A stretch of DNA of 64,000 nt from Sphingopyxis macrogoltabida (GTDB lineage: Bacteria; Pseudomonadota; Alphaproteobacteria; Sphingomonadales; Sphingomonadaceae): assembly GCF_001314325.1 (NCBI RefSeq), contig NZ_CP009429.1, forward strand, positions 1,550,501 through 1,614,500. Direction: 5' to 3'. Of this stretch, positions 25,871-35,558 are shown one piece after another (position 1 is the first letter of the stretch; each line of letters opens with the position of its first letter). Under the pieces are notes generated by a model, which ran no database searches, had not been told where the DNA came from, and was given only the letters and a program-made list of their open reading frames with translations. The position numbers were made by a program, and so were the translations under genes.

Positions 25871-27397
25871 ATGATCAAGCATGCGCTCAGCGTAACCCGG
25901 CAGGCCGACTTTGCGGCCTGGTATCAGGACGTCATTGCCGAAGCCGACCTCGCCGAGGAGTCAGGGGTGCGCGGCTGCATGGTGATCAAGCCGTGGGGCT
26001 ATGGCATCTGGGAACGCATCCAGACGATCATGGACGCAGGCATCAAGGACATGGGCGTCCAGAACTGCTATTTCCCGCTCTTCATCCCGCTGTCCTTCTT
26101 CGAGAAGGAGGCCGACCATGTCGACGGCTTCGCCAAGGAAATGGCGGTCGTCACGCACCACCGGCTGATCGGCGACGGCAAGGGCAAGCTGATCCCCGAT
26201 CCCGACGCGAAGCTCGAAGAGCCGCTGATCGTCCGTCCCACGTCCGAGACCGTCATCGGCGCTGCGATGAGCCGCTGGGTGCAGAGCTGGCGCGACCTGC
26301 CGCTGCGCGTCAACCAGTGGGCCAATGTCGTGCGCTGGGAAATGCGCACCCGCATGTTCTTGCGCACGGCCGAGTTCCTGTGGCAGGAGGGGCATAGCGC
26401 GCACGACAGCAAGGAAGATGCGCTGGCCGAGACGATGCGCGCGCTCGAACTGTACCGCACCGTCGCCGAGGAAGCGCTCGCGCTGCCGGTGATCGCGGGC
26501 GAAAAGCCCGAGAACGAGCGCTTCCCCGGCGCCGCCGCGACCTATTCGATCGAAGCGATGATGCAGGACGGCAAGGCCTTGCAGGCCGGCACCTCGCACT
26601 ATCTCGGCACCGGCTTCGCCGAGGCGGCGAACATCCGGTTCCAGGACAAGGACGGCGGCCACAGCCTTTGCCACACCGTGAGCTGGGGTTTCTCGACGCG
26701 GACGATCGGCGCGGTGATCATGACGCATGGCGACGACGACGGCCTGCGCTGCCCGCCGCGGATTGCGCCGCACCAGATCGTCATCGTGCCGATGCTGCGC
26801 GACAATGACGAGGATGCGGCGATCCTCGATTATTGCGCGTCGCTCGAAAAGGAATTGAAGGCGCTCGACGCCTTCCGCGAACCCGTGCGCGTGCTGCTCG
26901 ACACCAATGCCAACAAGGCGCAGACAAAGCGCTGGGGCTGGGTCAAGAAGGGCGCGCCGATCATCCTCGAAATCGGCCCGCGCGACGTCGCCGGCGGCAA
27001 TGTCGCGGTGATCCGCCGCGATCGCCTCTATAAGGACGACGGCAAGCTGAACACGGCGTTTGTCGGCAAAGACGAGTTCGTCGCTGCGGCCGTCGCGACG
27101 CTTGGCGAGATTCAGGACAATCTTTATGCCGAAGCGAAGGAACGGCTGTACGCCAACATCCGCCGCGACGTCACCGATCTTGCGGTGCATTACGCCGGCG
27201 ACGACAAGTTCGCCGGCTGGGTCGAAGTGCAATGGTCGCGGCCGACCGGCGCGGTGCTCGACGGCATCGTCGAGCAGCTGAAGGCATTGAAGCTGACGAT
27301 GCGCAACACGCCGCTCGATGCGGCGCCCGCCGACGGCGCCTGTTTTTTCACCGGGGAGCCTGCGGTGGAGCGGGTGCTGATCGGGCGGACCTATTAA
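25871..27397 (+). CDS. proS: Prolyl-tRNA synthetase, archaeal/eukaryotic-like (type 3)
   Basis: Class II aminoacyl-tRNA synthetase of 508 residues that charges tRNA-Pro. It lacks the large insertion editing domain of the classical bacterial enzyme. It carries features of the archaeal/eukaryotic-like type: GCMVIKPWGYGIWERIQ, motif 2 region RWEMRTRMFLRTAEFLWQEGH, motif 3 region GDDDGLRCPPRIAPHQIVIVP and the C-terminal tyrosine (LIGRTY). The ATG at 25871 gives the expected N-terminus. It directly precedes rnr. Confidence 0.95.
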   Translation: MIKHALSVTRQADFAAWYQDVIAEADLAEESGVRGCMVIKPWGYGIWERIQTIMDAGIKDMGVQNCYFPLFIPLSFFEKEADHVDGFAKEMAVVTHHRLIGDGKGKLIPDPDAKLEEPLIVRPTSETVIGAAMSRWVQSWRDLPLRVNQWANVVRWEMRTRMFLRTAEFLWQEGHSAHDSKEDALAETMRALELYRTVAEEALALPVIAGEKPENERFPGAAATYSIEAMMQDGKALQAGTSHYLGTGFAEAANIRFQDKDGGHSLCHTVSWGFSTRTIGAVIMTHGDDDGLRCPPRIAPHQIVIVPMLRDNDEDAAILDYCASLEKELKALDAFREPVRVLLDTNANKAQTKRWGWVKKGAPIILEIGPRDVAGGNVAVIRRDRLYKDDGKLNTAFVGKDEFVAAAVATLGEIQDNLYAEAKERLYANIRRDVTDLAVHYAGDDKFAGWVEVQWSRPTGAVLDGIVEQLKALKLTMRNTPLDAAPADGACFFTGEPAVERVLIGRTY

Positions 27398-29698
27398 TTG
27401 GCGAAACGGCCGAAACCCGCTGGCTTGCCCAGCCCCGACCAGATCCTCCGCTTTATCGAAGAGAGCAAGGACGCGGTCGGAAAGCGCGAGATTGCGAAAT
27501 ATTTCGGCCTGCACGGTAACGAGAAGATCGCGCTGAAGGCGCTGCTCAAGGACATGACCGACGAGGGGCTCGTCGATCTGGCGCCCGGGCGCGCCTTTCA
27601 CAAGCATGGCGGCTTGCCACGCGTCACCGTGCTGCGCGTCGCGGCGATCGAGGGCAGCAGCGTGTGGGCGGTTCCCGAGCGCTGGGAGGCTGCCGGCCCG
27701 GCGCCGCGCCTCCGCGTGATGGAGCAGGGGCGGAAAGGGGCGCTCGGCGTCGGCGACCGTATCCTCGCGCGCACCGAAGAACGCGGCAGCGGCCATGTCG
27801 CGCATCCGATGAAGCGGTTGCAGGCAAGCGCCGAAATGGTGATCGGGGTGCTCGTCGAGGAAAAGTCGCCGGGCGGCAAGCCGATGGTCTGGCTGCGCCC
27901 GGCCGACAAGCGCGCGCGCTACGATTTTGCCGTCGCGGACAAGGGCGATGCCGATATCGGCGATCTCGTCCGCGCCGAACTGACCGGGCGCGGGCCGGCG
28001 ATCAAGGCGAAGGTTATCGACCGCATCGGCGATCCCTTCGCGCCGCGGTCGCTCAGCATGATCGCGATCGCGCGGCACGAGATACCGCATGTCTTCGGTC
28101 CCGAAACGCTCGCCGAGGCGGAGCGCGCGGCGAAATTGCCGCTGACCCCCGACGGACGCGAGGATCTGCGCGACCTGCCGATCGTCGCGATCGATCCGAT
28201 CGATGCGCGCGACCATGACGATGCCGTCTGGGCGGTCCCCGACGAGGACCCGGGCAACAAGGGCGGTTTCCGCGCGATCGTCGCGATCGCCGACGTCAGC
28301 TATTATGTCCGTCCCGACGGCGCGCTCGATCGTGAAGCGCGGCGGCGCGGCAACAGCGTCTACTTCCCCGATCAGGTCGTCCCGATGCTGCCCGAAACGC
28401 TGTCGGCGGGCGTCTGCTCGCTGAAGGCCGGGGAAGACCGTGCTGCGATGGCGTGCCACCTCGTCATCGACCGGCACGGCAAGGTGACGTCATGGCGTTT
28501 CACCCGCGCGCTCGTCCGGCTGCGCGCCAACATCGCCTATGAGCATGCGCAGGCGGCCTATGACGCCGACGAGCCCCGCGAGGGGTGGGATGCCGATGTC
28601 CTGCCGGCGCTCCGCAACCTCTGGGCAAGCTGGACGCTGCTCGCGAAAGCGCGCGCGGCGCGCGATCCGCTTGACCTCGAACTGCCCGAACGGCAGGTGA
28701 TCCTCGACGAACAGGGAGGCATCGCCGAAATCCGGGTGCGGGACCGCCTCGACGCGCACCGGCTGATCGAGGATTATATGATCGCGGCGAACGTTGCGGC
28801 GGCGAAAGCGCTCGAAGCGAAGAAATCGCCAGTGATGTACCGCATCCACGAGCCGCCGAGCCGCGAGAAGCTGGTCAGCCTCAAGGACTATCTCGAAACC
28901 TTCGAGCAGAGCTTCGCATTGGGGCAGGTGATCACGCCGGCGGTGTTCAACCGCCTGATCGACGGCTTTTCCGAAGACGATCGCCTGCCCGAAATCATGC
29001 AGGCGATCCTGCGCAGCCAGACACAGGCCTATTACGGCCCCGCCAACGCCGGTCATTTCGGCCTCGCGCTCGGCAGCTATGCGCATTTTACCTCGCCGAT
29101 CCGCCGCTATGCCGACCTGATCGTCCACCGCGCGCTCGTCGATTCATACAAGCTCGAGGTGCCCGGCAAACCGAAGGACCTCCCGGCGCGGACGGGGCTC
29201 GGCGACGAGGACGGCAAGGGGCTGTCGCGGATTGGCGAAGCGATCAGCGCGCTCGAACGGCGCGCGATGGAGGCCGAGCGCGAGACCGTCGACCGCTATG
29301 TCGCCGCCTATCTGGCGACCAAGACCGGCGAGATCGTCGCGGCGCGGATCACCGGCGTCCAGCCGTTCGGCTTTTTTGCAACGGTCGACGGGCTCGGCGG
29401 CGACGGGCTGGTCCCGGTGTCGACGCTGGGCAGCGAGCGCTTTTTCTATGACGAGGCGGCGCGGACGCTCGACAGCGAGCACGGGCGCGTGAGTTATACG
29501 GTCGGCCAGCGGCTCGATCTGCGGCTGCTCGATGCCAACCCGATCAGCGGCGCGCTGCGTTTCGAACTGCCCGACGCGCCCGAGGGCGGTTTTCGGGGCC
29601 GGCCGCCCCGCCGTGACGGGGTAAAGAAGGCCGGGAAGCATATGGTTGGCAAGCGCGGGCGTCCGGCGAATATCAAGCACAAGGGACGGAAGCGGTAG
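27398..29698 (+). CDS. rnr: Ribonuclease R
   Basis: Processive 3'-5' exoribonuclease of 766 residues acting on structured RNA. It has an N-terminal helix-turn-helix-like region (REIAKYFGLHGNEKIALKALLKDM), cold-shock-type OB domains, and the RNB catalytic domain with Asp-rich metal site DPIDARDHDDAVWA (about residues 268-281). A C-terminal S1 domain follows (GEIVAARITGVQPFGFFATVDGLGGDGLVP), then a basic lysine-rich tail. The start codon is a TTG placed directly after the proS stop, so translation is probably coupled to proS. Confidence 0.95.
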   Translation: MAKRPKPAGLPSPDQILRFIEESKDAVGKREIAKYFGLHGNEKIALKALLKDMTDEGLVDLAPGRAFHKHGGLPRVTVLRVAAIEGSSVWAVPERWEAAGPAPRLRVMEQGRKGALGVGDRILARTEERGSGHVAHPMKRLQASAEMVIGVLVEEKSPGGKPMVWLRPADKRARYDFAVADKGDADIGDLVRAELTGRGPAIKAKVIDRIGDPFAPRSLSMIAIARHEIPHVFGPETLAEAERAAKLPLTPDGREDLRDLPIVAIDPIDARDHDDAVWAVPDEDPGNKGGFRAIVAIADVSYYVRPDGALDREARRRGNSVYFPDQVVPMLPETLSAGVCSLKAGEDRAAMACHLVIDRHGKVTSWRFTRALVRLRANIAYEHAQAAYDADEPREGWDADVLPALRNLWASWTLLAKARAARDPLDLELPERQVILDEQGGIAEIRVRDRLDAHRLIEDYMIAANVAAAKALEAKKSPVMYRIHEPPSREKLVSLKDYLETFEQSFALGQVITPAVFNRLIDGFSEDDRLPEIMQAILRSQTQAYYGPANAGHFGLALGSYAHFTSPIRRYADLIVHRALVDSYKLEVPGKPKDLPARTGLGDEDGKGLSRIGEAISALERRAMEAERETVDRYVAAYLATKTGEIVAARITGVQPFGFFATVDGLGGDGLVPVSTLGSERFFYDEAARTLDSEHGRVSYTVGQRLDLRLLDANPISGALRFELPDAPEGGFRGRPPRRDGVKKAGKHMVGKRGRPANIKHKGRKR

Positions 29699-29703
29699 GC
29701 CCC

Positions 29704-29791
29704 GTCGCCCCCGCGCAGGCGGGGGCCGCCGTCGGTTTACGCAGCGATGCGGGACAAGGCCTCCAGCGGCCCCCGCCTGCGCGGGGGCGAC
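29704..29791. repeat. REPIN-like pair of 26-bp inverted arms after rnr
   Basis: Two perfect 26-bp arms in inverted orientation (29704-29729 and 29766-29791) are separated by 36 bp. Each arm is itself palindromic around CCCCCGC...GCGGGGG. This is the structure of a REP doublet. It lies between the convergent rnr and MmyB-like regulator genes and could also end both transcripts. Confidence 0.8.
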
Positions 29792-29797
29792 GACAAT

Positions 29798-30583
29798 CTA
29801 CTTGCCCGCCAGCTTCTGCAACAACGCCGCACTCTCCGCGTCGGCCGGAAAGAAGGCTTCGATCGCCAGTTCCGACAGGGTGATGTCGACCGGCGTACCG
29901 AAGATCGTCACCGTCGAGACGAACGAGATGCGTCCGGCGGGGGTTTCCAGCACCAGCGGCACCGCGATGCTGCTCACCGGTCCGGCGGCATTGTCGTTGG
30001 CCTCGACCGCATAGCCCGCAATCTCGTCGCGCAGCGACGCCAGCGCCGGATCGGCACTCGCTTCGATCTGGAGGTCGAGCCGGTGCAGGATATGGGCGCG
30101 CCACATCGCATAATTGGCGATCTGCGGCGCCAGCCCGTCCGGGTGCAGCGCGAGGCGCAGCACATTGACCGGCGGCGCCAAGAGAGCAGGCGAAACCTGC
30201 CCGATCAGGACCCCGACCGCGGCGTTCGCAGCGACCATATTCCAGTGCCGGTCGACCGCAAGCGCCGGATAGGGCTCGTGCCCTTTCAGCACATGCTCGA
30301 CGATCGCCCGCATCCCCGCCATTTCGGCGCTGTCGAGCGGGCGTTCCTGAAAGTCGGGCGCATAGCCCGCTGCGAGCAACAGTGCATTGCGCGCCCGGTG
30401 CGGTACTTCGAGGCAGTCGGCGATCCGCCCGAGCATCTGGGCGCTCGGTTTCGACCGCCCGGTTTCGATGAAGCTCAGGTGCCGCGTCGAGATTTCGGTA
30501 TCGAGCGCGAGGTCCATCTGGCTCATCCGGCGGCGCGTGCGCCATTCGCGAAGCTGTTCGCCCAGCGGTGCAACCTGCATCAT
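29798..30583 (-). CDS. XRE-family regulator with MmyB-like ligand-binding domain
   Basis: Regulator of about 261 residues. An N-terminal XRE helix-turn-helix (LREWRTRRRMSQMDLALDTEISTRHLSFIE begins near residue 9) is followed by the MmyB-like PAS-fold domain (YPALAVDRHWNMVAANAAVGVL). Family members have been proposed to bind fatty acids or other small hydrophobic ligands. Two adjacent ATG codons follow AGGAG; the second, at 30580, has better spacing. It is divergent from a small membrane protein gene with 114 bp between, a likely direct target. Confidence 0.85.
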   Translation of the reverse strand: MMQVAPLGEQLREWRTRRRMSQMDLALDTEISTRHLSFIETGRSKPSAQMLGRIADCLEVPHRARNALLLAAGYAPDFQERPLDSAEMAGMRAIVEHVLKGHEPYPALAVDRHWNMVAANAAVGVLIGQVSPALLAPPVNVLRLALHPDGLAPQIANYAMWRAHILHRLDLQIEASADPALASLRDEIAGYAVEANDNAAGPVSSIAVPLVLETPAGRISFVSTVTIFGTPVDITLSELAIEAFFPADAESAALLQKLAGK

Positions 30584-30697
30584 CGTCTCCTTTGCCGGCA
30601 AAGCTATACCTCGGCCTTCCGGCTTTCCATTACCTCGCGCGTAATCGACGTCATTCAGTTTGCGGTCCAATTGGTCGGGGTCGAAAGGAGAATCATC

Positions 30698-31087
30698 ATG
30701 TCGATCCCCAATCTCAAGACCATCCTTGTTGCCGATGCCGCCACCTGCACGGGCGTTTTCGCCATCGGCCTTCTCGCCGCCGTTCCGGTCGGGGCCTTGT
30801 TCGGCCTGCCCGCGAACATCGTTGCGATCGGCGGCTGGATTTGTCTCGCGGCCGCGATCGCGATGATCGTGGCCGTCCTTCAGAAGGTGCCGAGCCCGGC
30901 GCTGGTCAAGCTGATCGTGATCGGAAATCTCGGCTGGGTTGCCGCCAGTCTCTCGGTTGTTGCCGCCTTTGCCGCTCAGATGACCGGGATCGGTATCGCG
31001 TTCGTCGTCGCGCAGGCGATTGGCGTGCTGGGGTTCGCGATCCTCGAGGGCAAGGCCGTCGCGCTGCCCCGCGCCGTTACCGTCTAG
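30698..31087 (+). CDS. Small membrane protein of unknown function
   Basis: Hydrophobic protein of 129 residues with four likely transmembrane helices (around residues 8-30, 40-60, 70-92 and 98-118). No enzymatic motif is visible. AAAGGAG gives a good ribosome site before the ATG. It is divergent from the MmyB-like regulator, so it is a candidate for control by it. Its last 4 bp overlap the end of the convergent universal stress protein gene. Confidence 0.75.
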   Translation: MSIPNLKTILVADAATCTGVFAIGLLAAVPVGALFGLPANIVAIGGWICLAAAIAMIVAVLQKVPSPALVKLIVIGNLGWVAASLSVVAAFAAQMTGIGIAFVVAQAIGVLGFAILEGKAVALPRAVTV

Positions 31088-31539
31088 CTCAGCGCGTCGA
31101 GGCGGCTGATGTCGATGCCGCCCGGCACCAGCATCACCGGACAGGGGAGCGTGCCCGCATCCTGTCCGGTGAAATGCGCGACCAGCGGGCCCGGCGCGCC
31201 CGACGCCGCCGTCGCCAGAACCAGCGCCGCAATCTCGTCATTGGCGCCGATCACCTCGCGCACCACCTCGGCGGGCTTGCCCGATTTGACCATGATCTGC
31301 GGCGTGACATTCGCTTCCTGCACTACCGCGTCGGCGGCGGCCGCGACCAGTTCTTCTGCGTGCTCGCGCGCTTCGGCCTCGATCGTCGCCTGGACGCCGC
31401 CGAACGCCACGAAGTCCTGCGGGGCGACGATGGCGAGCACCATCACGCCGCCGCCCGTCCGCGCCGCGCGCCGGGCCGCAAAGCGCAGCGCCAGCGTCGC
31501 TTCGGGGCTGTCGTCGATCACCACCAGATACGTCCGCAT
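31084..31539 (-). CDS. Universal stress protein (UspA family)
   Basis: Single-domain protein of 151 residues with the Usp fold: N-terminal TYLVVIDDSPEATLALRFAARRA and the family pattern VKSGKPAEVVREVIGANDEIAALVLAT. The usual ATP-binding GxxGxxxxxxxxGS motif is altered to AASGAPGPLVAHFTG, so nucleotide binding is uncertain. The role is probably stress protection or signalling in the cytosol. Confidence 0.85.
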   Translation of the reverse strand: MRTYLVVIDDSPEATLALRFAARRAARTGGGVMVLAIVAPQDFVAFGGVQATIEAEAREHAEELVAAAADAVVQEANVTPQIMVKSGKPAEVVREVIGANDEIAALVLATAASGAPGPLVAHFTGQDAGTLPCPVMLVPGGIDISRLDALS

Positions 31540-31709
31540 CGCCCCGACCCCTCGTTATGCTTTTGTGGCGCGAGATTGCTTCACATTCGTATGAAAGGCA
31601 AGTTCGTCCGCTGGACCTTGACCGGCGCAATGCTTATGGCGAGGAACAATCCGTAGCGGCAGGCATGCCCTGCAAGACTCACGCCTGAAGATCGAGGACA
31701 AAAGCGACG

Positions 31710-33020
31710 ATGCCGATCGAACTCAAAATGCCCGCCCTTTCGCCGACGATGGAGGAAGGGACCCTTGCCAAATGGCTGGTGAAGGAAGGGGATGAGGTCA
31801 AATCGGGCGACCTGCTCGCCGAGATCGAAACCGACAAGGCGACGATGGAGTTCGAGGCGGTCGACGAAGGCGTGATCAGCCAGATTCTCGTCGCCGAGGG
31901 CGCCGACAATGTGAAGGTCGGCACCGTGATCGCAGTCATCGCGGGCGAGGGTGAAGAGGCGGGCAGCGCGAAGGCCGCACCGGCGCCTGCTCCTGCGCCT
32001 GCGGCAGAACCCAAAGCCGAAGCGCCCGCACCGGCGGCCGCGCCTGCACCTGCCGCCGCGCCCGCGCCGAGTCCGGCACCTGCGCCGGCTGCTGGGGCCC
32101 CTGCATCATCGGGTGACCGCATCAAGGCGAGCCCGCTTGCGAAGCGCCTTGCCGCCGAGCAGGGGATCGACCTCAAGGCGCTGACAGGTACGGGTCCGGG
32201 CGGCCGCATCGTCAAGGCCGACCTTGCGGGCGCTCCTGCAGGTGCCGCTGCACCCGCCGCCGCGCCGGCTCCTGCTGCTACGGCAGCGGCCGCAGCACCT
32301 GCTGCCGCCGGCCCGATTCCCGACTTCGGCATCCCGCACGAGGACGAAAAGCTCAGCGGCATGCGCAAGACGATCGCGCGCCGCCTGACCGAATCGATGC
32401 AGCAATCGCCGCACATCTACCTGACCGTCGACATCCGCCTCGACGCGCTGCTCAAGCTGCGCGGCGAGCTCAACGCCAGCCTCGAAAGTCGCGGCGTCAA
32501 GCTCAGCGTCAACGACATGCTGATCAAGGCGCTCGCTGTCGCGCTCGAACGCGTCCCGGCGTGCAATGTCAGCTTCGGCGGCGACGTGATGCGCAAATAC
32601 AGCCGCGCCGACATCTCGGTCGCGGTCAGCATCCCCGGCGGCCTGATCACCCCGATCATTGTCGACGCGGGCGGCAAGTCGATGTCGAAGATTTCGACCG
32701 AAATGTCCGAACTCGCGGCGAAGGCGAAGGAAGGCAAGCTGCAGCCCAATGAATATCAGGGCGGCACCGCCAGCATCTCGAACATGGGGATGATGGGGAT
32801 CAAGCAGTTCACCGCGGTGATCAACCCGCCGCAGGCGATGATCATGGCGATCGGCGCGGGCGAGAAGCGTCCTTACATCGTCGACGACGCCCTGTCGGTC
32901 GCGACCGTCATGACCGCGACGGGCAGCTTCGACCACCGCGCCATCGACGGCGCCGACGGCGCGCTGCTGATGAAGACTTTCAAGGAACTGGTGGAAAGCC
33001 CGCTGGGGCTGGTCGCTTAA
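31710..33020 (+). CDS. pdhC: Pyruvate dehydrogenase E2, dihydrolipoyllysine acetyltransferase
   Basis: E2 core of 436 residues. One lipoyl domain has the lipoylated lysine in [14 protein letters not shown] (near residue 43). Long Ala/Pro-rich linkers (about residues 88-130 and 172-197) flank the E3-binding domain ([32 protein letters not shown] begins near residue 139). The catalytic domain ends with the [12 protein letters not shown] motif. The N-terminus and Ala/Pro linkers fit the alphaproteobacterial pyruvate dehydrogenase E2. GAGGA precedes the ATG. The E1 genes are not in the window; lpdA for E3 lies about 1 kb downstream. Confidence 0.93.
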   Translation: MPIELKMPALSPTMEEGTLAKWLVKEGDEVKSGDLLAEIETDKATMEFEAVDEGVISQILVAEGADNVKVGTVIAVIAGEGEEAGSAKAAPAPAPAPAAEPKAEAPAPAAAPAPAAAPAPSPAPAPAAGAPASSGDRIKASPLAKRLAAEQGIDLKALTGTGPGGRIVKADLAGAPAGAAAPAAAPAPAATAAAAAPAAAGPIPDFGIPHEDEKLSGMRKTIARRLTESMQQSPHIYLTVDIRLDALLKLRGELNASLESRGVKLSVNDMLIKALAVALERVPACNVSFGGDVMRKYSRADISVAVSIPGGLITPIIVDAGGKSMSKISTEMSELAAKAKEGKLQPNEYQGGTASISNMGMMGIKQFTAVINPPQAMIMAIGAGEKRPYIVDDALSVATVMTATGSFDHRAIDGADGALLMKTFKELVESPLGLVA

Positions 33021-33868
33021 GCGGGCTTGCGCCACGTCGCGCTGAAGCTCGATCCCGCCATGCCGATCGACAGGCCGAACGGGCGGGTCAGGCTGGCGAG
33101 GGCGCGGGCGAGGCGCAGCTTCGCGGACGACTGCCCCATCGCGGTGCGGGCGCGGCACCAGCTTTGCCCGCGGTCTTCCAGATCGACGTTCGTATAGCGG
33201 CGGAACGCGCGGAGGATCGGTAGCGGGTTGACCCCGCGCTGCATCGGTTCGCGGCGTAGCAGCCAGCGGTCGATGGCGCGCGGCCAGTAATTGACCAGCC
33301 AGCGCCCCGAATGCACCTCGCGCGGGGCCAGCCGGCTGGCGGTGCCCGACACGATGATAAGGCCGCCGGGTTTCAGCACCCGGTCGATCTCGGCCAGCAC
33401 CGCCGGCAGATGATCGGGTGCGACATATTCGAGCACGCTGATGCACAGGATGATGTCGAAGCTGGCGTCGGCAAAGGGAAGGCGACGCGTGTCCGGCAGA
33501 TGCCGGAGGTCGACGCGGTCGGCAACGCCATAGCGTGCGCAGTTCAGCCGCGCGAGCGCGATGGCGCCGGGGTCGACATCGATGGCGGTGACGCTCGCGC
33601 CGAGCGTCGCGGCGACAATCGAACTGGCCGCATAATTGCACCCGAACTCGAGCAGCGCGGCGCCGTCGACGTTACCCGCATAGGCTTCGATCAGATGGCG
33701 GACGCCCTGCCATTCGACGCCGACATAGCCGCCGACCCAACGGTCGTCGGGGTCGAGGCCCATCTGTCCGGCCTGCGCACGAAATTGCGCGTCCATCGCC
33801 TTGTCGACGACGGCGGGCGCATTGGCGGCGGAGCGGCGCGCGGGGGAATAGCTATGGATCGGTTGCAT
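33017..33868 (-). CDS. Class I SAM-dependent methyltransferase
   Basis: Protein of 283 residues with the methyltransferase Rossmann core: motif [17 protein letters not shown], acidic motif [17 protein letters not shown], and [33 protein letters not shown] around motifs IV-VI. The substrate is not evident; the layout resembles enzymes acting on small molecules or lipids. The ATG at 33868 gives a compact N-terminus after a weak AGGA. It lies antiparallel between pdhC and lpdA and overlaps the pdhC stop. Confidence 0.85.
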   Translation of the reverse strand: MQPIHSYSPARRSAANAPAVVDKAMDAQFRAQAGQMGLDPDDRWVGGYVGVEWQGVRHLIEAYAGNVDGAALLEFGCNYAASSIVAATLGASVTAIDVDPGAIALARLNCARYGVADRVDLRHLPDTRRLPFADASFDIILCISVLEYVAPDHLPAVLAEIDRVLKPGGLIIVSGTASRLAPREVHSGRWLVNYWPRAIDRWLLRREPMQRGVNPLPILRAFRRYTNVDLEDRGQSWCRARTAMGQSSAKLRLARALASLTRPFGLSIGMAGSSFSATWRKPA

Positions 33869-34036
33869 GGTCCTGAACGCAGCCCTAAGCGAAACGCGTG
33901 AAGCCATCCTTAACCGGCCTGAAACAAGAGCTTGCCGTAGCGGTCGGCCCGGCTCTCCGATTTGCGGTGGCGTCCCTGCTGCTCGCCGGTCTAAAGGATG
34001 TCCAGCTTTCAGGATCAGGCAAAAAGGGATGCCCGA

Positions 34037-35431
34037 ATGGCCAATAGTTACGACCTCATCGTTCTCGGTTCGGGCCCCGGCGGCTATGTCGCTGCGATCC
34101 GCGCCGCGCAATTGGGGCTGAAGACCGCGATCGTCGAGCGCGAGCTGCTCGGCGGCATCTGCCTCAACTGGGGCTGCATTCCGACCAAGGCGCTACTGCG
34201 CTCGGCCGAAATCTATCATTATATGCAGCATGCCGGCGATTACGGGCTGAAGGCGGCGGAGATCAGCGCCGATATCGACGCGGTCGTGAAACGGTCGCGC
34301 GGCGTCGCAAAGCAGCTCAATCAGGGCGTCACGCACCTGATGAAGAAGCACAAGATCACTGTTCATATGGGCACCGGCAAGCTCACCGCACCGGGCACGC
34401 TCGAAGTGACGGGCGAGAAGGGCAGCGAGACGCTGACCGCGAAGAACATCATCGTTGCGACCGGCGCGCGGGCGCGCGACCTGCCGTTCGCTCCCGCCGA
34501 CGGCAAGCGCATCTGGACCTATCGCCACGCGCTCGTCCCCCCCGAAATGCCCAAGAAGCTGCTCGTCATCGGATCGGGTGCGATCGGGATCGAATTTGCG
34601 AGCTTCTACAAGGATATGGGCGCCGAGGTTACGGTCGTCGAAATGCTCGATCGGCTCGTGCCGGTCGAGGATGCCGATGTGTCGTCCTTCCTCGAAAAGG
34701 CGCTGAAGAAGCAAGGCATGACGATCCACACGGGCGCCGGGGTCGAGGAACTGAAGGCGACTGCGAACGGCGTCAGCGCGAAGATCAAGGGCAAGGACGA
34801 CAAGGTCGAAAGCGCCGAATTCAGCCATGCGATCGTTGCCATTGGTATCGTCCCGAACACCGAGGATATCGGGCTCGAAGCATTGGGCGTGAAAACGACC
34901 AAGGGCCATATCGACACCGACGCGATGTGCCGCACCAATGTCCCCGGCCTGTGGGCGATCGGCGATGTCACCGCGCCGCCGTGGCTCGCGCATAAGGCGA
35001 TGCACGAATCGATCATCGCGGTCGAGGCGATCGCGGGCAATCATCCGCATGCGATGGACGTCCGCAACATTCCGGGCTGTACCTATTGCCGCCCGCAGAT
35101 CGCCAGCGTCGGCCTGACCGAGGCGAAGGCGAAGGAGCTGGGCTATGAGGTCAAGGCCGGGACCTTCCCCTTTATCGGCAACGGCAAGGCGATTGCGCTC
35201 GGCGAGGCCGAGGGTTTCACCAAGACCGTGTTCGACGCCAAGACCGGCGAACTGCTGGGCGCGCACATGATCGGCGCTGAGGTCACCGAGCTGATCCAGG
35301 GTTATACGATCGGCAAGACCGCCGAACTGGTCGAGGATGATTTCATCGGCACCGTCTTCCCGCATCCGACGCTCAGCGAAACGATGCACGAGGGCGTGCT
35401 CGCCGCATTTGGGCGGCCGCTGCATATCTGA
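34037..35431 (+). CDS. lpdA: Dihydrolipoyl dehydrogenase (E3)
   Basis: FAD enzyme of 464 residues that reoxidises dihydrolipoyl groups of E2 with NAD. The N-terminus has the FAD motif VLGSGPGGYVAA and the redox-active cysteines C42 and C47 in GGICLNWGCIPTKAL. The NAD-binding motif is IGSGAIGIEFASFY. The C-terminal HPTLSE carries the catalytic histidine. The gene lies in the pdh neighbourhood and probably serves pyruvate dehydrogenase. Confidence 0.95.
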   Translation: MANSYDLIVLGSGPGGYVAAIRAAQLGLKTAIVERELLGGICLNWGCIPTKALLRSAEIYHYMQHAGDYGLKAAEISADIDAVVKRSRGVAKQLNQGVTHLMKKHKITVHMGTGKLTAPGTLEVTGEKGSETLTAKNIIVATGARARDLPFAPADGKRIWTYRHALVPPEMPKKLLVIGSGAIGIEFASFYKDMGAEVTVVEMLDRLVPVEDADVSSFLEKALKKQGMTIHTGAGVEELKATANGVSAKIKGKDDKVESAEFSHAIVAIGIVPNTEDIGLEALGVKTTKGHIDTDAMCRTNVPGLWAIGDVTAPPWLAHKAMHESIIAVEAIAGNHPHAMDVRNIPGCTYCRPQIASVGLTEAKAKELGYEVKAGTFPFIGNGKAIALGEAEGFTKTVFDAKTGELLGAHMIGAEVTELIQGYTIGKTAELVEDDFIGTVFPHPTLSETMHEGVLAAFGRPLHI

Positions 35432-35463
35432 TCGGACGCCGTTGAGTTAGGTCCCCTCTTTTA

Positions 35464-35539
35464 GTCATCCCGGCGAAGGCCGGGATCTCAACCGTTGTTC
35501 AAAATTTGCCGTCGAGATCCCGGCCTTCGCCGGGATGAC
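35464..35539. repeat. REPIN-like pair of 26-bp inverted arms after lpdA
   Basis: Two perfect 26-bp arms (35464-35489 and 35514-35539) face each other across 24 bp. Each arm holds the internal palindrome CCCGGC...GCCGGG. The sequence family GTCATCCCGGCGAAGGCCGG is a widespread alphaproteobacterial intergenic repeat. It may also end the lpdA transcript. Confidence 0.82.
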
Positions 35540-35558
35540 GATTAGTGGGGCTTAGTCA

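Noticed and set aside
25961..28477. 838-codon minus-strand frame across proS and rnr
   Set aside because: It spans two certain genes and their junction, and shows no domain signature.
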